Assembly (NCBI GenBank): GCA_025765615.1
Contig: JAIVFJ010000012.1
Location: forward strand, 248,001-312,000
From: Zopfochytrium polystomum
Taxonomy: Eukaryota; Chytridiomycota; Chytridiomycetes; Chytridiales; Chytridiaceae
Length of the DNA: 64,000 nucleotides
Direction: 5' to 3'
How positions within the stretch are numbered: position 1 is the first letter of the stretch; every line of letters begins with the position of its first letter. Below are positions 20,750 to 33,300 of the stretch, one piece after another. The notes under the pieces were generated by a model. The model was not told where the DNA came from. It saw nothing but the letters and a program-made list of their open reading frames with translations, and searched no databases. Made by a program: the position numbers and the translations under genes.

Positions 20750-22910
20750 TCATCTACTAAATAAACGGCCGCCGGCCACCGCAGCCCACTCGTCCGCCTC
20801 CTGCCGCGACACCGGCGCAACCGAGTCCGTCGGCGGCGTCGGCGGCGGTGGCGTCGACTCGTCCGCCCGCACCACCACAACCGGTCGCGGCTGCGGCGGT
20901 GGCGGCTGCGGCGGTGGCGGCAGCACCTGCACGACCAGCGGCGGGTACCGAAACGGCGCGCCCGACATCGTCACCACGGCCGCGGCCGGCGTGACTTCGG
21001 GCGACGACCCGCGCCGGTGGCCTCTCCGCCCGCTGCCGCCGCTGTTGCCGCTGCTGTACCCGCCGCCGACGCCATCTGACGACGACGCCGAGCCTGCGCT
21101 GACGGGCCGCGGCAGCGGCCCCGTGTGGCGCCGCGCATACCGCCCGCGCGCGGACCCGTCGCTTATACCGCTGCTGCTGCTGACGAACTCTCCGCCGCCG
21201 CCGCCGCCGTCCCCCCATGCGTACAAGTCGGACGACCACGCGGCGCTGTCGGCTCGCGGACCTGGTGCTGCGGCGGCGGCGACGACAGAAGCGTGTGAGA
21301 CGAAGCCGGCGGGCGACGACGACGACGGCGGGGCCGGCGGCGCCGAGGACGTGGAGGTGTGCGCGGTGGACGGCCGGCGCAGCCACGTCGTCGAGGCGGT
21401 GGCGCTCGGGTTCCGCCGGCCTGCCGCCATTGCTTCATAGTAACCAATGTGGATGACGGCGTACAGGGCGAGCGCGACGACGGGCAGGGCGTACAGCCAC
21501 ACCGCGCACAATGCGTATTGAAGAGGTATCGTGGAGTGGATGCGTGTTCGCTCTTAAGGACCAAATGAACGAAGAATTATTAAGTTTGTGGCTGCAAACA
21601 AAGCTTGAAACAATATTTAACAAAAAAGAAGATTACCTATTGCATAAGCAAGACATGTACCCGCGTACGACAGCGTCGCGACATTGTGCAATCTCAAGAC
21701 CGTCGCAACCCAGAGCGTGGACGCCCGCAGCGTCGTCGCCGTCGCTGAATCGTGCTGCCGCTCCGCCGCCGCGATGCTTCCTTCGATGCGCCGCCGCAGC
21801 CGCGCAAAGAGGAAGGACGGAAACACCGTATTGAACACGATCATGGCGACCCAGTAGTAGTTGTGGACGCGGACGAGGAAAGCTGCGTACGCCGTGTCGC
21901 CGCGGTCGGCCGCTAACCCGGTGAAGACGCCGATGGCTGGTCCGGTGATGGTTGCAGCGATTGTAGCTGGAAGGAAGAGGTTGTGTTTAATTCGTGGGGG
22001 GAAGGGTCTAGTTGCTGGAACACCCCCAATTGAAAGGGTGGCGCGACGCACCTGTGTACACGACCACGACGGCCGTCAATGGAATGGGCAGGCCAATCGA
22101 TTGCCGCGCCAGGGACGAAAGCGACTGGAAGTACAGTCCCGCGACAAACAGGGACGACGACAGGTACGTGATGGCGAAGGGGATGTCGTGAGTGAGCTCG
22201 CGTACCACAAACAGCGGAAACAGGTCGAGCACAAGAATGAGGATGTGGAACCACCGCACTGCGGGATGAGGTGGCACAAGTTATAAAAAACGGGAAAGCG
22301 GCCGACCCTGAGGGGTCGGTAAAGGAGTAAAACCCACCACCCCCCAGAGCGGTCTCAGGGCGATCTCATTTTATACTCACGGACGAGAAAGATGAGTAGG
22401 AAAACGATTGTCAGCTCGTTGGCGCGAGGAACGAGACGTCCGTTGACCATCCGGAACGGCCACGATCTGGGTTTGATCACCTTGATACGGAGGATGTGCA
22501 CGGCGTACACTGCAGGAGAACCATTTTTGTTAAGTCTCTTTTGGAGGAAGAGGAGAAAGTTGGGAGCGAGGAAGGGGGGGGGTGGGTGTCGCACCGGCGA
22601 TACAGGGCAGCAGGCCGCACAGGGCGACGTGCATCAAGTAAACGACAGTGCGGTCGGGCGAGCGGCCGGCCAGCGACACGCGAAAGTCGAGCCACGCGGG
22701 CGACGTGTACAGGTTCTCGTCGTCGATGTTGATGTTAGCGCCGCCGCCGCCGCCGCCGCCGCCCTCTTCCTGCGAGAAGAAGGAGTCCTCGCCGATACCG
22801 TTGTCTATGCCGAGGCCTCCGCCGCCGCCGCCTCCGCCTCCGCCTCCGCCGACGCCGGCGACGCCCAGCGAGGACGGCGTCGAGTTCGGCAGGAGCAGTT
22901 GCAGCAGCAT
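20750..22910 (-). CDS. Seven-helix membrane protein, receptor-like, unknown ligand
   Basis: Five exons: 22910-22595, 22509-22381, 22258-22052, 21966-21637, 21552-20750; all phases agree, 594 residues. The first 65 residues hold long Gly runs and an acidic part (NINIDDENLYTSP). Then come about seven hydrophobic helices: VVYLMHVALCGLLPCIAG, LTIVFLLIFLV, WFHILILVLDLFPLFVV, an ITYLSSSLFVAGLYF helix, ATIAATITGPAIGVFTG, NYYWVAMIVFNTVFPSFLF, and ALPVVALALYAVIHIGYY. The last 230 residues are a low-complexity Ser/Gly/Pro cytoplasmic-type tail. Topology resembles fungal G-protein-coupled receptor-like proteins, but no class-defining motif is visible. The last acceptor (CTTAAG) is weak but is the only one that keeps frame. 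A GT tract lies just upstream. Confidence 0.65.
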
Positions 22911-22954
22911 TATTGCTGCCACCCGGTCCGCCGCAGACCCGGTTCGGAAGGAAG

Positions 22955-22958
<4 letters not shown>

Positions 22959-23048
<90 letters not shown>
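22959..23048. repeat. (GT)45 dinucleotide tract
   Basis: Uninterrupted run of about 45 GT units, 50 bases upstream of the start codon of the seven-helix protein. Confidence 0.97.
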
Positions 23049-23051
<3 letters not shown>

Positions 23052-23213
23052 CTGGTCGTGGTTGTTTCCTTTTTCGTCCCCTTTCTGTGTTTCGTTGTTG
23101 CCGCTCTTTCCATATATGGAAGGAAGAAGGAACAAAGGAGGGTCGGGAGACAAACAAACTGCGCAGCCAGTATGAAAGGTGTATGTTAGTTGCGTGGGAG
23201 ACAGGACAGACCT

Positions 23214-23222
23214 ACCTCTCTC

Positions 23223-23262
<40 letters not shown>

Positions 23263-23267
23263 CTCTC

Positions 23268-23299
<32 letters not shown>

Positions 23300-23301
23300 G
23301 A

Positions 23302-23377
<76 letters not shown>
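23214..23377. repeat. (CT)n tract
   Basis: About 160 bases of CT units with a few A or G interruptions, 165 bases beyond the GT tract. Confidence 0.95.
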
Positions 23378-23379
<2 letters not shown>

Positions 23380-23586
23380 CCTTTCCACCTTGCATCGCCG
23401 GCCAACCCGCAGAGTACGTTCATCGGCACGGGTGCCCCAAGTGGGGGACATGTTTAATACATTCCTGTATTTATGGGGAACACGAGTAAAACAGGAAGGC
23501 CCTGGAAGAGTGGGCATGCGATGTGGTACTTGATTACAAACTGCATAACGTGAGAATGATCATTCTATGCATTTTTATGTGCTTGG

Positions 23587-23601
23587 TGTTATTGCTGTTG
23601 C

Positions 23602-23646
<45 letters not shown>

Positions 23647-23676
23647 GTTGTTATTGTTATTGTTATTGTTATTGTT
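23587..23676. repeat. (TTG)n / (TTATTG)n tract
   Basis: TTG units followed by a TTATTG-type variant; no coding frame around it that I can support. From here to 24,445 I see no gene. Confidence 0.9.
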
Positions 23677-24445
23677 CGTTTTGCCCAACACATCGCATCG
23701 CATCCCGTCGCATTGCTGCTGCCTGACGCAGTGGCGCATGGATAGCTGGGACAACTTCTTCGCACTCTTGCCAACTCGCTCTCGCACTCGCACACTTCGA
23801 CAGGTGTGGCGCCACGACGTCGGCATCCAGCGAATGTCCCGTCTCCCAGTAGGAGCACCCAGTCTCTAAACTTGAAATTTGACAAAATGTGAGGTTAGAG
23901 CCAAAGCCATCCAGATCTCCTTCAATTGGAGCCACCCACACCTCCTTCAATTGGACTAAGCTGGGTATCTTCGCACGTCTCCCAGGACGTCAGATGCCGT
24001 TATCGTGAAATTGTCACCACCGCCTGGTGTACGAAAAATGGGGCAGTTCGAAGAAAGTGGCTGGTTGCTCAGTCTTCATGGGAAGTGGCGCGAAAATACT
24101 CATGATTGCAGAACAAAAAATCGATCGGAGGGGAAGTGGTGTGTAATTGCTGGAAACTAGTGTTTGGAGTGCGAAGAACCGAGGGTTGGGTCGAATAAGG
24201 TGACGAGAAAATAAGGCCCTACAGAACCTGCTCCACCAAAGCGGGAGTTACGTCACCGATCATGCTGTGTACATCGTAGGTCCCGCCTCGATCGGCGCAT
24301 TTGCAAACGGCGATTGCAAGCGATCGGCTGCGGCAATGCGAAGATCAAGGAGCCAAAAACGTAGTCAAGTAAAGCGTCTGCTTCGCTAAGATGTTGGGGA
24401 CGCGACACGGGGCACATTCACGTCGAACGAACCGAGAGCAACCTG

Positions 24446-24452
24446 AAAAAAA
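24446..24452 (-). terminator. RNA polymerase III terminator of U6
   Basis: Seven consecutive T on the transcribed (minus) strand directly after the terminal hairpin. Confidence 0.8.
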
Positions 24453-24510
24453 TATGTCCCCCGAAGGGGAATCCACTCTAGTTTTGCGTGTCATCCTTGC
24501 ACAGGGAGCC

Positions 24511-24541
<31 letters not shown>

Positions 24542-24573
24542 CATATGTGTCTGCCCTGTTTCCAGGGACAGAT
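24446..24573 (-). ncRNA. U6: U6 spliceosomal snRNA
   Basis: Catalytic RNA of the spliceosome. On the minus strand: a 5' hairpin CTGTCCCTGG-AAA-CAGGGCAG, then ACACATATGAAAATTGGAAC, the ACAGAGA box (24,527-24,521) that binds the 5' splice site, the AGC catalytic triad in GATTAGCATGG, GCAAGGATGACACGCAAA, and a terminal hairpin TTCCCCTTCGGGGGA before a T run. The order and sequence match U6 closely. The 5' end is inferred from the first hairpin. Confidence 0.93.
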
Positions 24574-24598
24574 ATTTAGGTAACGTTTCGGTCACACC

Positions 24599-24605
24599 TA
24601 AATAA
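24599..24605 (-). promoter_or_regulatory. TATA-like element of the U6 gene
   Basis: TTATTTA on the minus strand about 27-33 bases upstream of the U6 5' end, the normal place for the TATA box of a polymerase III type 3 promoter. Confidence 0.45.
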
Positions 24606-24606
24606 C

Positions 24607-25345
24607 CCGCGGGGCCGTCATGTCACGGGCGTGGCGGGTTCAGTGCATCCAATAGGCAGTACTATGTGCGAGCGCGTCGCTATCACCTTCGCTACAGCCT
24701 CGCGGCGATCACGGCTTTCACAGAAAGCGTATCCAAGACCGCGTAGAGACTCCCTTCAGCGCCGGTTCGGGGCGTTTATCTCTACTTTGCACTCTACTTT
24801 GGTTAACTTGGTTCCATCATTCCCACCCAGCATTATGATGCTGGCGAGTGCGAATCCGGCTCGTTGAGGCCCGAACGGGCGCAGAGGTTGGCGGAGCTTG
24901 GCAAACTTAGCGAACCATTCCCATGATGAGTGGCGGCGGTGGTCCAGGGGCCATACAAAGTTAAGCTGGGAAAGAGCAACCGTCAAGCCGCCGCTCCTCC
25001 CAAAAATTGGGCCTTCGTTTGATCCCGAGTCTTCCCATGTAGCGAATGTACGCCTCTCACGCTAATCCCCGATAAATGGTGCTCACTGTCGCGAGGACGT
25101 TGAGGGATGGAAGAGGAACAGTGATTCTACCACTTATCGCTGGTGCTCATTTCATCTCGAAGCAAAGCAACCCTTCAATGGTTGAATGCGCTCAGTTGAG
25201 AGTGAGCACGTCCGGTTCGATGTCAGCAGAACCGGATAAGGAGCAGCGCGGTTGAACGAGGAAGAGTAGAAGGGCATTACCGGGACTTGACGGCAAGAAC
25301 GAAAGAAAAGAAACCAAAAAAGAGCGGGGCCAGCCTTTCGAACCG
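24607..25345. other. Intergenic stretch
   Basis: 0.7 kb between U6 and the carrier gene. I looked for further small RNAs (U1, U2, U4, 5S, tRNA) and saw none. Confidence 0.5.
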
Positions 25346-27272
25346 ATGCCACCGAAGGAACCCGTCGTAGTAGCTCCGCAGGCCGCCCTCGCAAGCGACC
25401 CCGCCGCAGCCGCGGCCGCCCTCTCCGACGGCAGCGAGGACCAGAAAGCCCGCCGCGCCCGCGTGCGGAAGCTTTTCGACCTCATCGACGACAACCACAC
25501 GGGCTATCTCGACTCGGACAACATCGTGCGCCGCCTAGGCTCCCTCGCCTCTGGAGCCGACAACAGCGGCAACCCCACTTTCTCAGAGTCGTCGGCGCAG
25601 ATGTATGCCGCGGAGCTTGTCAAGATCTGCGATACATCAAAGGACGGGACCATCAGCTTTGGAGAGTTTGAGCAGTTTGTAGCGAGAAAGGAGAAGGAGA
25701 TCCAGGATCTGTTCTTGCAGGTAGCCCATCCCGCGTTCGGCCTCACCCCTTTTTTTGGACCTGATCGTGATCGTGGCGGGGCTGGCCCCGCCCTTGCTGT
25801 GGACTCAAGACTCGATCTCCTCACGCCCCTTCTCCAGATAACAAAAACCAAAGGCAAGACGACCATCACGCTCAGCGACCTCAAGACCTCCTTCGCGGGC
25901 GCCGGCATCGTGGTCTCGGACGTGGAGCTGCACCGCTTCGTCAACAGCATCGACGCAAACAACGACGGTGTGATCAGCTTCGCCGAATGGCGCGACTTTC
26001 TCCTCCTCATGCCGCAAAAGCTCTCCCTCAAAACCGTCATCGCGTTCCAGCGCTCCGTCCTCGACCTCGACTTTAACTCGGACGCAGTCACCCCGGGCCT
26101 GACCAACGGCGACACCGGAGGCAAGCAGATCATGTACTTTTTGGCAGGGGGCCTCGCCGGCGCCGTCAGCAGGACGGCGACCGCCCCGCTCGACCGCATG
26201 CGCGTGCTGCTTCAGACGGGGACGGGGAACTGGTCGTCGTCGCGTGCGTTTGTCGACGGCGTCAAGCGCATCTACCAACAGGGCGGGATCGCGTCGTTCT
26301 TTCGGGGAAACGGCTTGAACGTGCTAAAAATTGTGCCCGAGTCGGCCATCAAGTTCTTCGCGTAAGTTCACCAGAGGGCGGGCCTTGCGATGCAGAAACA
26401 GGGCCTGCGAAAAGCACTCGAGCGACCCATCATGTACTTGTTGCAGCAGCTGCTTCGGACGACTAAATCGAATCTGCTCCTCTTTCCCAAACACACACAA
26501 AAAAACACTACTACAGCTACGAGTACTTCAAAAGCGCCATCACGACCCTGACCGGCAGCAAATCCAAAGACGACATTGGCGTGTCGGGCCGCTTCGCCGC
26601 CGGCGGCGCCGCGGGACTCGTCTCCCAGTTCTGCATCTACCCGCTCGACACCCTCAAAACACGCATGATGTCGCAGGTCCCGCGGTCGCCCGCCGCCGCC
26701 GCCGCGAACAGCAGGCCGCCGTCCATTCCGGAAACGGCGCGAGCAATGTGGCTGGAGGGTACCGCGGAGCGTGGGGCGAGGGGCGGCGGCACCGCCGCGC
26801 AGCTGAGGCCTTTCTTCCGCGGCATCGGGCCAGCGTTGGTAGGCATCGTGCCGTACGCTGGCATCGATTTGGCTGTGTTCGAGTCGTTGAAAGTGGCGTA
26901 CTTGAAGTGGCGCGGTGGCGACGAGCCGCTTAGCACGCAGGTGGTCATGGCTTTCGGTGTCGTCAGCGGTGGGGCAGGGGCCCTCGTTGTGCACCCGATC
27001 GGCCTTGTGAGGACAAGGTGAGGGGTACTGGACGTTCGCTTCGCTTTCAGCTTTCGTAACCCGCCGCTGCTCCCAGACTGCAAGCTCAAGGAACGCCATC
27101 ACATCCTGCAACGTACACTGGGGTTATGGACGTTGTAAGAAGAACTTACGCGAAAGAGTCTCTTTCTGGTTTTTACAAGGGTGTCCTTCCTGCACTACTC
27201 AAAGTCATGCCCGCGGTTAGCATTTCTTATGGGGTGTACGAGGCGGCAAAAGGTGTTCTTGGAGTGCGGTGA
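25346..27272 (+). CDS. SAL1: Calcium-regulated mitochondrial ATP-Mg/phosphate carrier (SCaMC / Sal1 type)
   Basis: Inner-membrane carrier of the SLC25A23/24/25 group exchanging ATP-Mg for phosphate under cytosolic calcium. Exons 25346-25720, 25838-26361, 26517-27017, 27077-27272; 531 residues. The N-terminal half has EF-hands: DLIDDNHTGYLD, CDTSKDGTISFGEF and SIDANNDGVISFAEW; the last two have good loop residues, the first is less ideal. The carrier half has three repeats with PLDRMRV, PLDTLKTR and PIGLVRTR, plus FFRGNGLNVLKIVPESA. The intron 25721-25837 is 117 bases (3n), has no in-frame stop, and joins FLQ to ITKTKGKTT between EF-hand parts; retained, it would insert 39 residues. Stop is 69 bases from the stop of the convergent NOT3 gene. 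Confidence 0.85.
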
Positions 27273-27341
27273 AACTCCATTCCTTCTTTCACAAAAAATA
27301 TCCTATGTTCCCGCTCATGAACTGATGCAGAGCAAAATTTA

Positions 27342-30110
27342 TTAGACACGGGATGGATTATCATCTTCAAGCCATTTGTAATCAAATCTTGGAACAAATT
27401 GCTGTGAATAACTGATCGCTAACCGACACACCGATGTATGCCTTACCGGAAATCAGTTTTCTTTCTTTGGCTCCAAGACCCTTCATAGTCGAAGTACACG
27501 TATGTTCCTTGCTCGTACTCGTCTGTAATTGCCTTCGGCTCTTCATGCCTCTGGAACCAAGTCACGTACTTCTTGTGAAACCGCCACGACTGCCGCTTCA
27601 ATTCCCGCGCAGCCAAATACCTAGATTACCGCTTCAGCAGTCATTCACCAAGTGTCGGAAACAGACTTACTGTTGAAATGTTCCCTGTTGGTAGTAGAAA
27701 ATGAAGAAGAGGGTGTCGACATCGAACTTTTCGAACAGCTGCTGGCTCTCGAGCGCGGGGTGAGGTGTTTGGGGATAGTATGAAGGTGACGGGAATGGTT
27801 GCTTCGGCATATAGTGCTTGGGCCTAGAAGATGAGAGATACTAAGAAAACCTGTCGATACTTCCACACAAGGGGTTCTCCCACCTTTCAGAATCATGAGG
27901 CTCCGGGATGTACTGGAAGCTGGTTTCGAGCATGTGTTGAAAGAATGTCGCATCGTCTTTCGCCTCCGTTGCTGCACGCCTTATTAGACCATTGGCAGAA
28001 TGGCTTGTAGTACCCACATCTTTTCTTTGTCACCTCGAACGAGTCCACCAAGTCTGCCAGTGACGGTGGTAATCTGTTGTCGATTGGCTCTGAGGCTGGT
28101 GGGGGGTAATTCTCCTTGGAAGGCTCCGGTTTTGGCGGTGCCTGGTTCCTTTGAGTAAGGTAAAACCAACGGGGGGAATGAAGGCTTACGGCGGGTGGTG
28201 CTTGTCGCACGGAAGCTGATGGAGGGTGTGCTTCGACTGCCTGTGGTGGCGGAGTTGCCACCTCGGCAGCCTGTGACACTGGATTGCGAGCGGGAGTTGT
28301 GGCAGGTGATGGGGCAGAAGCGGCAGTTGTTGTCACTGGTGGCTCTGCGCTCATCGCTTGATACATCGGTGAAGAACATTAGCATGCAATCAAGCAGTAG
28401 TCTTATCCGAAGTTAAAAAAATTTCGTCTTACGTCGAGGAACGTGCCGCTTATCATCAGAGTTACTGTTCGTGGTGGATGAAACGCTAGCAGATCGCTCC
28501 GGTGTGGAAATGCTTGCGGCCGCGGCAGCTGCTGCGTAGCGTTGAGGTGGAACAGGGGGATTTGCAGCAGCTGGGGTTGGGGCGAGTGGTGGTCTTGCTG
28601 CTGCGCTTACAGCAGCAGGCTTCGCAGGTGTTGTTGTCTTCGGCGTGGGTGCTGTTGGCGGCTTCATTGCTGAGAAAATTTGTGGTTACCATTCGAGAGC
28701 GATGGCCGACGGCTCAAAACACAATCTGTTACCCTCTGCGGAGAATGGTCACTTTCGGGTGCTTACAATCAAGAAGGTACTTACCGGGCTTGACTGGTGT
28801 TACGGGTGCTTTTGATGGAGCCGCTTTGGATGGGGATGTGAGCTGCTTCAATAAAGCTGCGTAAGCCTCGGGGATAAAGTGGTAGAGCGCGAACCTCGGG
28901 TTCATGCTTTTTCTTCTCCTCCACTTTTGGAGTCTGCTCGAGTGGTAGACATCACTACGCTGGTGCTCAAGGAAAAAACGCCTGCAAGATCGCACCTCTT
29001 TTTCTCGCCCTTTATCACGGTGAACTGGGGAGTCGTCGCTGCTGTCCGAGTCGTCGTCTTCATTCGCCATAAGGAAGGTTTCCCCTTCCTGCAAATTCAA
29101 CTCGTCATAAAGACCCTCATCCTCCTCAAATCCAGCATCCTGATTGTTATCCGCGTAGTAATTGACGTCTTCGCGAATACCTTTGATCTGTGCGAAGCAC
29201 GTCAAATAGAATTCACTCTAACCAATCAACTCACTGCCGCCACTTCCAGCTCGCCGTTCTCCAACATTCGATGAGCCACTTCGAGCGAATGCTGATGAAA
29301 TTTATGTCGCTCGACCCAGTGCTCGATGCGCGTTAGCCTCTCGGCTTTTGATGGGTCCGCTTTCCGGGACTTCTTCACTGAAACCTGCACAGTTTCGGCT
29401 TCTGCTTCGAATGCATCGATCTGGGTTTGGAGCTTGTCGACGGTTTCTGTTATCCAGTTGCTAATCTCGGCCTTTTCTCGCTCTAATGGGTCGACCTTCA
29501 CTGCTGCGCTAAGTCCCTCCTTCGAATATGCCTTCGTCTTGAGTTCCTTTTCACACGCCTTGAACCTTTCCATTTGCTGTTTTGATCAACCATGCAAGAT
29601 CGTACACGAGCATGAGCAGCCAAGATTGAGGGATGAGGATGCAGCCAGGTCACCGTACTCACCGTCTCTATCAGTTTCCGATTGTCAGTGAGGGCACGTT
29701 TGTCCTTAATCTCGTTCGATGCCAGCCATCCCTTGATCTGATCACGATATCTCTGAAGCTTCTTGATTTCCTTCTTCAGCTCGCCTTCCAGCTTCTCCTT
29801 TTGTGTTGGTGGGGCCGCCTGGATCTTGTCATACGTGGACTCGAAGACTTCGACGCCCTCCGCGACTTTTTTCAGTGTTTTGTCGATCTCGGCTGCAACG
29901 TGTCGTGTGAGCCAGCGCCTCAGGTTCCGCGATCTCTCTCGCCCCCAATCACTTCCTCCGCAACAAGATCGCACGGTGCAATGCTACCGCGCGATCGGCT
30001 TCGCTGTCCCGCACCACCGCCCCAGCCGCCGCGCGGGCCTGCGCCCCAGCGCCCGATCCCGCATGGACAAGCCATCGCTATAACAAACCTTGGAGTTTCT
30101 TCAGCGCCAT
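27342..30110 (-). CDS. NOT3: CCR4-NOT complex subunit NOT3/NOT5
   Basis: Scaffold subunit of the CCR4-NOT deadenylase, controlling mRNA decay and transcription. Eleven exons: 30110-30089, 29892-29663, 29576-29235, 29187-28785, 28669-28433, 28356-28190, 28141-28034, 27963-27884, 27823-27671, 27620-27447, 27387-27342; 653 residues in frame throughout. Seen: the N-terminal coiled coil ([44 protein letters not shown]), TKAYSKEGL, the [12 protein letters not shown] end of that domain, a low-complexity middle, and the C-terminal NOT box ([36 protein letters not shown]). The tiny first exon codes MALKKLQ. The last exon (27387-27342) is found because [12 protein letters not shown] fits the family end better than reading into the donor. 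A further 3n intron inside exon 4 is possible. Confidence 0.92.
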
Positions 30111-30318
30111 GGCTGGGGTCGTTCAGATGATTTATTTTTTTTTTTATTTTTTTATTTTTTTTGTGTTTTCTCGTTTTTTGCCGATTGCAGCCATTCAAGA
30201 GACTTTCGCACTCGCGCCCCCCTCGCACTCCGCTCAGCCTCTCTGCTTCCAGTGGCAATGGAATGCGCGTTGCCGTGCATCAATGGATTAAAATCAAAGT
30301 AAGTTGGGCGCATTGAAT

Positions 30319-33300
30319 TCAATGGTGCGTTCCCACCTTTCCGCGCTGCAGTTTCCGCTCGGTGTTCTTCCGCGCGTTGTAGTACGGAAGCGAGTCGGGA
30401 TCTTCCTGAGACATTCTCTCCACTTGCAGTCGGTCGAATTTCTCTCCAATATCCATCACATCCTGCCACGAGTGATACAGGGTGCGTAGCATAGCAGCAA
30501 ACACGGTCAACACAATTGGGTTGTCCAAAAATGGAAGTCTTTTCGAACCTCGTGGTGACCGTTTAAACCGTCCATGTCGTTGAGCTGACGCCCGTACGAT
30601 AGTTCATACCATTGCTCGAAATCGTTCATGAGCTTCTGTCTGCATTGGTCGACCAGCTTTGAGCAGTATCCAATGTCAAGGCGCGTTTGTCGAAGCTGGT
30701 CAACGCCCTCGCGATACTGCTGCTTGATAGATTTGAGCTTCTCCAAAGCGGCGTACTCCTCCTCGTCGATAACAAGCTCGTCTCCTCCTTTAAGTAAGGT
30801 ATGAGGAGAAGCATTGGAGACCGTCACGTGCTACCTTTCAAAGACTGTCCTCTCCGTTGTGTCTCTACATCTTGCTTGATTTTATCGATGAGAGCTTTTC
30901 TTTCGTTAATCGTCTCCACAAGGTCTTTAGCGAGCTTTTTCTTCTCCTTCAGGACAGCTGGACAACATGGTCTTCAATGAAAGTTCTCGCGCTCTCCCTC
31001 TCACATTTGTTCTCTCCAAGTATTCGGTAAATGTCAGCGCCCCTTGTTCTTTTGAAATTCTCAAACTCTTCCGATCGACTGGTTGCCGATGAGGAAATAG
31101 CAAGGCCTCCAGCTCCGCTGGTGAAGTTCGCGTTCGTTGAATAACCTGATTGCATATTTGATCCTTGCGGCTTCGTGCTTTTCAACAGTGGATTGGTTGG
31201 GAGAGGCGGAAGTCCAAATGGTGCCCCAGGTTGGAGATGCTCGTCCCGCTGCAAAAATTTCAGAATATGCAATTCGAAGAATTCACTCACTTCATCGTCG
31301 TCTTCGTGATCTAGTTTCAAAGCGTTATCGTTCTGCGCAGAAATCGCCCCGCTCGTTCCTGGAGCCTTGCCGGTCGTGGGCGGCTTCTTCTTTTTCGCAT
31401 TCCCGAGGACGGAAGCGCTCTTCGGTACTTTCGATCCTGGAGCGAGTGGCGCCTTCGTATTTGGGGATTTTCAGCTGACTTTTGCTTGGATGCTGACCAA
31501 AACTGTTTTGACTTACCAGTCCAACACTGAACCCAGCAGTCTCTGCCTCGCCAACACAGTCGTCTCGATCGAATTCCTGTAAATGTCTCAAATTCTGCCA
31601 CTTAAGGATTCAGACCCACTGAAGGTTACACATTTGAAGGCTAGTCACCTCTGTGTCCCCATCAAAGACACCTTTATCACCGACCAATCCACCTCCAAGC
31701 TGCATTCCAGGATTCGCAACCATTTTCTTAATCGTCCCTACCAATTCGTCCTTCTCTGATTCGAGCATTCTATACAGAATCTTGAATTGATTGAAGACCT
31801 CTCGAATCTGGCGCAAGCTGACGACTTCAAGCTCTGGCTCCTCATCCCGCAAGTACGCCTTGACTTGCTTCTGAAGCTCCATTCTTTGGCTTTCGCCAAA
31901 AACTTCGTACGAAATGTGGCTGCGAGATGCAAGGGCGTCGTGCATCGCCAGCTCCTGTTTGAGATCTTGGATCTCGTGCTCGTACTTCTTGATAAGGGCG
32001 AGTGGGTCGAATTGAACGTTCAGCTCAGGGGTGTTCGTCACGCACATCATGCGCGTGGCGAATCGCAACGTGGAGATAGTTTCTTCAATATGGTCTCGCT
32101 CCCCTGCACTTCTCACTTAGAGTCCGCGGTGCTGCACGAAATCCTACAAACCCCAGATATTGGCAATCATCAGTGTATTGCAGCTTCCACCGAGAGAATC
32201 TCGAAGGACATGAGTTAATTTGGACTGCCGATAGGGGATATGATCCCTAGTTGGATTGTTAAACGGATCGTGTAAGGAGAACTCTCAACTCAACCTTTTT
32301 TTGTCGGCCAACGCAATGATAACTTGCTCCAAGAAAGTAAGAGACTTATTGATGTCTATTACGAACTTAGTGTTCAAAAGTCGTGTCACTGCAAGATTCC
32401 CTCACACATAGCTTCCTTCATAGACACTCCTTGCGTATGAGTTTTCGAGATTCGTTCCGAACCAGCCAGATCCACCAGATTCAGTTTAGACGATATCACT
32501 TTCTCCGAGGACTCCACTCTTGATCGAGACTCTATGTAAACCGTGAAAATGCAGTGTGATCTATCAACAAGTATTGAGTGTTTCCAGTTTCAACCCCAAC
32601 AGAGCCCAAACCTGGTGGAACTCTTGTTGAGTTGATGCTCCGCTATTGATCGATTCGTTTCTCCTTCAAATAGCAGGTTCAGAGCCTCCTCTTCGCTGTT
32701 GGCAATCTGAACGGTGAGGCCCTTTTACGTGGGAGGTTCCTGTTCGCAATGTCGTCCAGAATTAGCATTCGCCGCCTGCAACTTCTCATTTGTTCAACTG
32801 ACCGGTCTTGTCTTCCACCACAGTCATACTGGCTGGATCGATGGACTCGTTTGAAATAGACGAGAGCAGGTCGACGATCTGCTCATTATAGATTTCGAGG
32901 TAGCTGATCCGAACAGTGTACGCAAACTGCGGCCGCTCCGCGATTTCCCTGAAAAGATGCGACAAAGCTCGTGGAATGAGACCGCGGTGCTTGTAGTTTT
33001 CCGTGGCACCAGTCCTGTGGGGGAGCGTTTGCGGCGAGGTTCGTAACAGGGAAATCCACGAAACTTTTCGAACACAAAAGTGCCACAAAAATTACATGGT
33101 GAACGTCTTCCCCGCACCCGTTTGGCCGTACGCCATTATCGTTCCATGGTACCCCTCTAGAACTGACTTAACGATCGGCACTCCGCATTCGTCGTAAAGT
33201 TTTTCTTGGGACACATTATGGAGCAAGTTATCGAATCGGAAGTCCCAATTTTCCTGCTGGTTGTTGATGAACCCTCCGTCACTGCCTTTGGGAATGTGTA

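Noticed and set aside
22648..23533. Long open frames of His-Thr, Cys-Val, Ser-Leu or Arg-Glu repeats
   Set aside because: They are translations of GT and CT dinucleotide tracts, open in several frames and on both strands.
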